In this document: positions 59,001-64,000 of the stretch, piece after piece
How positions within the stretch are numbered: position 1 is the first letter of the stretch
How the letters are laid out: every line of letters begins with the position of its first letter
Source: Mycogone perniciosa
Taxonomy: Eukaryota > Ascomycota > Sordariomycetes > Hypocreales > Hypocreaceae
NCBI GenBank assembly: GCA_025331125.1
Contig: JAOALB010000075.1
Location: 1-64,000, forward strand
DNA length: 64,000 nt
Direction of reading: 5' to 3'
Position numbers and translations under genes: made by a program
The notes under the pieces: model-generated
What the model was told of the DNA's origin: nothing
Seen by the model: the letters and a program-made list of their open reading frames with translations, nothing else
Databases searched by the model: none

Positions 59001-59189
59001 AATTCACGAAAAGGAAGGCCAATTATGGGACGAAGATGGATGACGTACAGTCCATGTCTTTTCATCTCTGCTCGAACTGCTGATACTCCCAAACTTCCTG
59101 AGGGCGGAGCCAAAGCGCCGCTTCACCGACGAGCCGCTCGACGAGGCCCCGCCCTCACTGTTGGTCCTATGAATCATGTCGTTCTTCAT
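56013..59189 (-). CDS. BTB-like plus F-box-like protein, about 1004 aa
   Basis: Four coding pieces were reduced to three exons: 59189-59049, 58946-58317 and 58256-56013, with introns of 102 bp (GTACGT to ATGTAG) and 60 bp (GTGAGT to ACATAG), both phase 0. The first ATG opens MKNDMIHRTNSEGG, a Ser-rich basic N terminus. A helical region with SIRAL-like charged segments follows (VTPEMVEALFNSKKFRRDAV). About residues 260-450 resemble a BTB/POZ fold (PALRFRVSSALMAETSPIFA, then RMFNGHPTS and LEILLHAAHMHNEKVPREI). Later EEVRLQILSEISNLDDLHAA followed by MLNRAFYDTYKRHELQLMRN looks like an F-box. The last 300 residues are acidic, Ser- and Pro-rich, with a run of eight prolines. A role as substrate adaptor for ubiquitin ligase is an inference from the domain pair. 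The usual single-frame reading would start at an internal Met at 58031 and miss a third of the protein. Confidence 0.82.
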
Positions 59190-60286
59190 CGAGGGAATTG
59201 GTCGTTAGATAAAAAGGAAGCGAAGAAGAGAGAAGAGAGAAATTGCTTCGTCAAGCCTCAATGTCCAAGGCAGGGTCAGTGCCAGCATCCTTTGACAGCA
59301 TCGTTTCCAGACGGCGATCGATAAGAGAGAGAGGTTGCAAGACAGGTAGATGTGCTACATGTGTGGGCTGAAACAAGACAATGTCGTCGATGTCGGGCTG
59401 CTGGCGCGGCCTTGGTGAGGCTGGTTTGCACGAGAGCCGCCTAGCGGGAAGCGAGCGGGCAGCTGCGTCGCGCTGATCAATATCAATCAATCAACGGGCC
59501 GTCGAAGGTCGATATGATGCTCCTTGCATAAAGACGAATGCAGTCACAATGCGGCGGGTCGGAGGATATTTCGTCTGTTCGTCTGTCTGCCTGTTGTGTC
59601 GTCGCAGTCAATGGTGCACGTGAGCAAGTAAGCAAGCAGAGCTATGCGGGACAGACGACCAAGAAAAGAGGCAGAGAGACAGCGAAGAGAAGAGAAGAGC
59701 AACTCTCCTCCCAGCACGCGCCGGCGCACCGTCTGATTCACTGAATGATAACTAAATTGCAGATCGTATGGAGAAGCAGTAAAAAAAAGAGAGAGAACCC
59801 AACGTGAGGTTCGCGGCTGGTTGGAGAGAGCGTCAATGCAGTGGGATGGGTTTCTGATGCGCGCGCGCGCCAAAAGGTGGGACACACAGCCTGAGACCTG
59901 CAGCAGGAAACCACAGACGCGGAGGGACAGGGAGAGAGGTGGGGAAGTAGAGAGAGGGGAGAGGAGGCGTTACAATGAAGAACCACAGGAATCAAAAGGA
60001 AAAAAAAAAGAGAGCCACAGGTTGGTTACAGGTGTGTGCGAGCAGTCAGCGTCAACCGTGGCGGCGGAGAAGGTCGGCTAACAGTAGTACTACTCTGTAC
60101 TCCGTACGAGTCAATCAATACTATGGAGTAGTATTAGGTAGTAATAGTAACAAGGACTGGCATGCCATGCCACCAACAAGCTTTGAGAGAGTTGAGCGGT
60201 GTTTTTTCTGCGGGGAGAAGCGAGGAGAAGAAAAGGAGACAATTGGATGGCATACGAAGTGGTAGTAGCATGACAAGTACAAAGTA

Positions 60287-60373
60287 CGGGGTACGAATTA
60301 CGGAGTGCTATTAATAAGTTCTGTACGGAGTACTCCGTACATACTCCGTACATACTACGAAGTACGGAGTACC
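60287..60373. repeat. Cluster of TACGGAGTA / TACTCCGTA motifs with perfect palindrome
   Basis: Five near-identical motif copies lie within 87 bases. The stretch 60323-60340, GTACGGAGTACTCCGTAC, equals its own reverse complement over 18 bases. The motif is also dispersed through non-coding DNA of the whole window. Confidence 0.85.
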
Positions 60374-60480
60374 TGCTGCTGGGTGCGCGCAGTGCTACAG
60401 CGGCTTGATCGCCTGACGAAACCATGAATTCAATCCAATGAAGCAATAGGTAATGGTACCTATTTTTCAGCCTTCTCTCT

Positions 60481-60535
60481 TGCTACGTGCTACGTGCTAC
60501 GTGCTACGTGCTACGTGCTACGTGCTACGTGCTAC
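60481..60535. repeat. Heptamer tandem repeat TGCTACG
   Basis: Seven perfect copies of TGCTACG are followed by one copy with a last-base change. The array is intergenic and is probably a length-variable minisatellite. Confidence 0.92.
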
Positions 60536-61762
60536 TACCTTGGTATTTGCCACCCAGGGCCTAGACTCCCAGACCCCAGGGCTGTTGTTATTGTCGTCTC
60601 ATTCATTCATTCACTCATAGCACCAACACTGTGGGTGACCCCCCCGGCATGTCCCAGCTCCATTTTACGGGGGCCCTCATCCCTAATCCCCCAGACTGTC
60701 GGCCTTGTCGCCGCTGTCAGAAGGGCTAGCCAATAGCGTCTGGTCCCCTACTCCGGAATTCACAGTCGACCCTTGTTGCTCCGTCCGTCCCGAGGAGCGA
60801 ATCCCGCCATCATCATATCTTCTACCAAACCGCTTAGGAGAATCTGGCTGGCACTGCTTCTCATCCACCTTGTAGTTAAAATAGACTGCCATGACTTGAT
60901 AGGAACTAGTGTTACTGCTTATCAATTACCATCCAAGTGTACTTTGTAGTCTGTAAGCATGAAATAATAATACTCCGTTCGAACTGCTTTACCTTAGTAG
61001 GTAATACTACTAGTACTTACAACAAGCAATGATGCCGCCTCATCACCAGCTCCGATATTAAAACTGGCAAGTACTAAGGAATAAAATAATTAAGCAAAAA
61101 GTAAGAATACAAAGCAGTACTACTGATTATTAGCCACCTATCAATCAATAACTCCTCTCCAACCGCATCTGTACTCAGAAATACATACTAGTAGTAGTAC
61201 TTAAGGTAGTATTACTGCCGTGAACCCCAGAGTACTGTACCCTACTGATACTCCACATCTGCCACGCTACCATTCTGTATTTACGGAGTATTACCACCTT
61301 CCCCCCCTCCAAACTTGAACAATTCAATATCCACCAACATCCTTGTGCGACTAACTTCATTAGGAAAATCATTTTTCGACGATAATACGAGTTTGAGGGG
61401 CCGAGGCAGCCAAAGGGAAAAAGAAATAAACGTCTTATTAGCTTGCCGAATGTCAGTCATCTGTAAGCATGAAACTCGTGTCAGTAGTTAAAATCTGCAG
61501 AAAGTTGAGGTACGCTTTCATTTATCTGTCTGGTCCATGATATCTCTATCAATGCTTTTGTAACATCCATCTATGCCGCTTGGTTGCTCCCGTAGAACAC
61601 GTTAGGAAAAAAGAAATACGGAGTTCCATCCTGTCCTCCCATGTGAGCCTCATCGATGCAAACGCCTACCCGCCGGCCATGTATATGTGTATGAATACCC
61701 CATGCCCCATCGACCGGTCAACAATCTTTCTCTCACATAACCTCCCTTCCCGCCCGAGAGAG

Positions 61763-61810
61763 TTGCCTTGTTGTTGCTGTTGTTGCCGTTGTTGTTGCTG
61801 TTGCTGCCGC
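61763..61810. repeat. TTG/CTG-type trinucleotide tract
   Basis: TTG, CTG and CCG triplets alternate over about 48 bases. On the minus strand this is CAA/CAG-rich and lies beyond the stop of the neighbouring gene, so it is not translated as polyglutamine there. Confidence 0.7.
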
Positions 61811-62196
61811 TACAAACCCTGTCAAGTCGTACACATGCAACACATCATCTTTCCCACCCTGCCCCCCCGAATAATGTCCAAGCTCCCCCATTGAATTGCG
61901 AACCCATTAGCGGCATCGTACAAGCAAAGCCTCACTCCCAAACCCACCCCCCTTCCCCCGACATGGAATTCACCAACATCAGCCGCAGCAAATACCCTAT
62001 CCAAGATCGTCGCGCTTTTCCCAGCTGACGGTTGATGTGAATGGGTTAGCCGAGTCTCACGGCGTGGCATCGTTGCACTCGGTGTCGCATAACTCATCAA
62101 TCGAGCGTGCCTTGTAATGAACAGGCCCGTGATACTACCCGAGTGGCCCCTGGACGTCATTATCACCATACAAAAGAGACCTCTTACCACCCCCGT

Positions 62197-64000
62197 TCAA
62201 CCACCCTTCCGCTCAGACTCGTGCTTCGGGGGCTGCTCTGCGTTCGCCAGCTGCCCAAGCACATTGGCTGCCTTCTTCTTGCCTTTGCCAGCTTTCTGCC
62301 AGCCTCCGTCACTCTCGCTCTTGGCCCCTCGAACATGGCCATTCTCCCGCGGCGAATTGTGTCTCTGAGCCTGCACCACGGGCTTTGGTACCTTTAACGG
62401 CTTCTGGCCATCTTGAGGCCCATGGGGCCGTTCGACGAGCTGTACCACAGGCTTTCCTGTCTCCCCGCGAGGAACTTTCTCATCAATTTTCGCATCAACC
62501 TTGTCAAGGATTGTCCCAAAGATATCTTGTTTCCTGAGCGTGGTCGGGGACGGCGACTGTGTCTCGAAGACTGGAGACAAATGCGCCATCTCGGCAATCG
62601 CAGACATGCTAACACGATGGTCGCTCATGGCCAGATCTAGCGGGGCGATAACTCCATTCTGGGGCTGCCTAGATATGAGGCGTTGACGGGCAGATGGCGA
62701 GAGTCTTACCATGCCATTTGCATGCTGCGTGTCCTGCGGTAGAGTATGCAGGTTAGCGTTATGCGAGCTCATCATGGCAATTCTATCCCTGAACGACGCA
62801 TCGTCAGCGTGAGGGGGGACCAGCTGGGCATTGGAGCCATTAACGATGACTGGAGGGTAGTCAGTCATTGTCTGCACGGATAGCCCTGGGGTAAACGCTT
62901 GGTTGACTGCAGCATCAATGGTGTATGTATTGTTCACCAGCGGCGTAGTGTTGATGCGAAGGGGGTTATCGATGCTGGTAACTGTGCAATCCTCTGACAC
63001 TAAAGACTCGTTCTTGGAGGGCGGTTTTGACCCTACCAAGGTGGATGTCTTCAGCCCTGACCCGTTGACAACTAATGGTCGCGTCGAGTTCCTGTTCTGG
63101 CTGCCCGGAAACGGAGCGGACGAGAGCGGCGCCGAGGCTGTTCCTACCGAAAAAGCACGTGCGTGGCCAAGAGGTGAGGGTGACCTTGATGCTCTTCTCA
63201 TCCTCCTATCAAGTATCGTTTGGGGCAACTGGTCTGTTGATAATCGTCTTCGTCCTGGACTGGAAGACTGGCTAGCAATGTCTCCAAAGGCAATGCCATT
63301 GGTTGCTGGGCCCTGAGGTTGCGGTGGAGGCTGTATGTTTGGGCTAGAACCCCTGACAGGTAGGTATCCGGTTGACCTGCTTTCTTCCGACTGTGGTGAG
63401 TCTGGTGTAGCTTTAGAAGACTCATCATAGTCTGTATCATCAGAGATAAAACTCGGAATAGGAATGCCATGGACATTTCGTGGCGTAAACCCCGGGGCGC
63501 TTGCAGAGCTCTGAGTCCCTGGAGTATAGGCCGCCCGAGGTTGAGCTGCGGACGGCGATCGTGATGCGGGCTGCGATTGCGATCTGAGTACGCTGCTTGA
63601 AGCGGAAATACCGTTATCCGATATCACGGCTGACCTCTGCAGAGGACGGCGGAAATCTTGACCACTGTTCGTTGTCACTGGCGAGGAGGGGTAGGTCCCG
63701 TAACCCGCTGTGGCCTGCGGATAGAAGGCATGGCCTAGGCTCATGTTATACATGTTGTAAAGTTCAGGCCGTAACGGGGCACTAATCGGCGCGTGGTCAA
63801 ACGAGTTTGTTCTAGACCGATCAGTTGACTGCTGTCCTGACCCAGCATTTGTAGATAGCCTCTGCTGACCCATCGCCTGGTGTGGCATGTATGCCGATGA
63901 CTGTGTGTAAAGGTTCTGTAGCTGTTGATGATAGGCCATCTGGGTCATCAGATCCTGTTGGGTGTAAAACCACGACATATCATGCTGTAGACCAACTGGC
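62197..64000 (-). CDS. C-terminal part of a low-complexity, probably RNA-related protein (5' end outside the window)
   Basis: The frame is open from the right edge to a TGA at 62199-62197, giving about 600 residues. The visible Met at 63978 (MSWFYTQQDLMTQMAYHQQ) is internal because the same frame continues to position 64000. The sequence is disordered: Gln/Tyr-rich at first (LQNLYTQSSAYMPHQAMGQQ), then long Ser/Pro/Thr-rich stretches, and it ends in a basic patch (GWQKAGKGKKKAANVLGQL) and ESERKGG. The Q/Y-rich plus K-rich tail recalls the C-terminal extensions of fungal non-canonical poly(A) polymerases (Cid/Trf type) or similar RNA-binding proteins. No catalytic domain lies inside the window, so this is tentative. 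Confidence 0.8.
   Translation of the reverse strand, partial: PVGLQHDMSWFYTQQDLMTQMAYHQQLQNLYTQSSAYMPHQAMGQQRLSTNAGSGQQSTDRSRTNSFDHAPISAPLRPELYNMYNMSLGHAFYPQATAGYGTYPSSPVTTNSGQDFRRPLQRSAVISDNGISASSSVLRSQSQPASRSPSAAQPRAAYTPGTQSSASAPGFTPRNVHGIPIPSFISDDTDYDESSKATPDSPQSEESRSTGYLPVRGSSPNIQPPPQPQGPATNGIAFGDIASQSSSPGRRRLSTDQLPQTILDRRMRRASRSPSPLGHARAFSVGTASAPLSSAPFPGSQNRNSTRPLVVNGSGLKTSTLVGSKPPSKNESLVSEDCTVTSIDNPLRINTTPLVNNTYTIDAAVNQAFTPGLSVQTMTDYPPVIVNGSNAQLVPPHADDASFRDRIAMMSSHNANLHTLPQDTQHANGMVRLSPSARQRLISRQPQNGVIAPLDLAMSDHRVSMSAIAEMAHLSPVFETQSPSPTTLRKQDIFGTILDKVDAKIDEKVPRGETGKPVVQLVERPHGPQDGQKPLKVPKPVVQAQRHNSPRENGHVRGAKSESDGGWQKAGKGKKKAANVLGQLANAEQPPKHESERKGG

Larger units (their letters stand above)
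59190..62196. other. Intergenic with repeats
   Basis: This 3 kb has no supportable gene. It includes purine-rich tracts (59600-60020), a cluster of TACGGAGTA palindromes at 60287-60373, a heptamer tandem repeat at 60481-60535 and a TTG-rich trinucleotide tract near 61763-61810. The right end is probably the 3' untranslated region of the next minus-strand gene. Confidence 0.55.

Noticed and set aside
1..64000. tRNA, 5S rRNA and CRISPR-like arrays
   Set aside because: I looked for T-arm consensus, 5S-like blocks and spaced repeats and found none convincing. A covariance-model scan (tRNAscan-SE, Infernal) would be decisive.

Overview
The window looks like a chromosome segment of a filamentous ascomycete, most likely Hypocreales (Sordariomycetes). 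Genes are split by short introns of 50-180 bp with GT-AG ends and CTAAC/CTGAC-type branch points. The recognisable proteins (EMC1, Ipi3, Isd11, con-10, GT20, hemerythrin, SLC35F) are fungal in type. Several genes only become visible once exons are joined, so single-frame reading frames understate the content. The assignment to order is inference from protein resemblance.

Left part (1-24000). This part is gene-poor. 1-9.6 kb has no convincing gene. A cryptic five-exon gene for a small Cys-motif protein lies at 9.6-10.6 kb. After another empty stretch, 15-18.2 kb holds decayed genes: a SAM-dependent methyltransferase pseudogene and an aminoglycoside-phosphotransferase-like pseudogene, with orphan coding-like pieces between them. 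A Ser/Pro-rich protein of about 730 aa and a probable small membrane protein follow on the minus strand.

Core part (24000-48500). This part is dense and mostly housekeeping or stress related. In order it holds IPI3 (frameshifted at a G6 run in this sequence), ISD11 (five exons), a long acidic/proline-rich protein, a membrane protein, a GT20 trehalose-phosphate-synthase-like protein with altered donor-site residues, a hemerythrin-domain protein, a small Gly-rich protein, con-10, a Cys-rich Kex2-type secreted peptide, a second small secreted protein, EMC1 and a secretory-pathway metallophosphoesterase.

Right part (48500-64000). A 5.5 kb gene-poor gap carries only weak coding fragments. It is followed by an SLC35F-type transporter, a BTB plus F-box-like protein, a repeat-bearing intergenic region, and the 3' part of a low-complexity, probably RNA-related protein running off the right edge.

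The most striking sequence-level feature is a short motif, TACGGAGTA / TACTCCGTA. Its 8-base core occurs about 35 times by eye, almost all in non-coding DNA, and sometimes forms perfect palindromes. No single new multi-gene system is evident. The best leads are the hidden secreted Cys-rich peptide, the altered GT20 protein, the Ipi3 frameshift and the dispersed palindromic motif.
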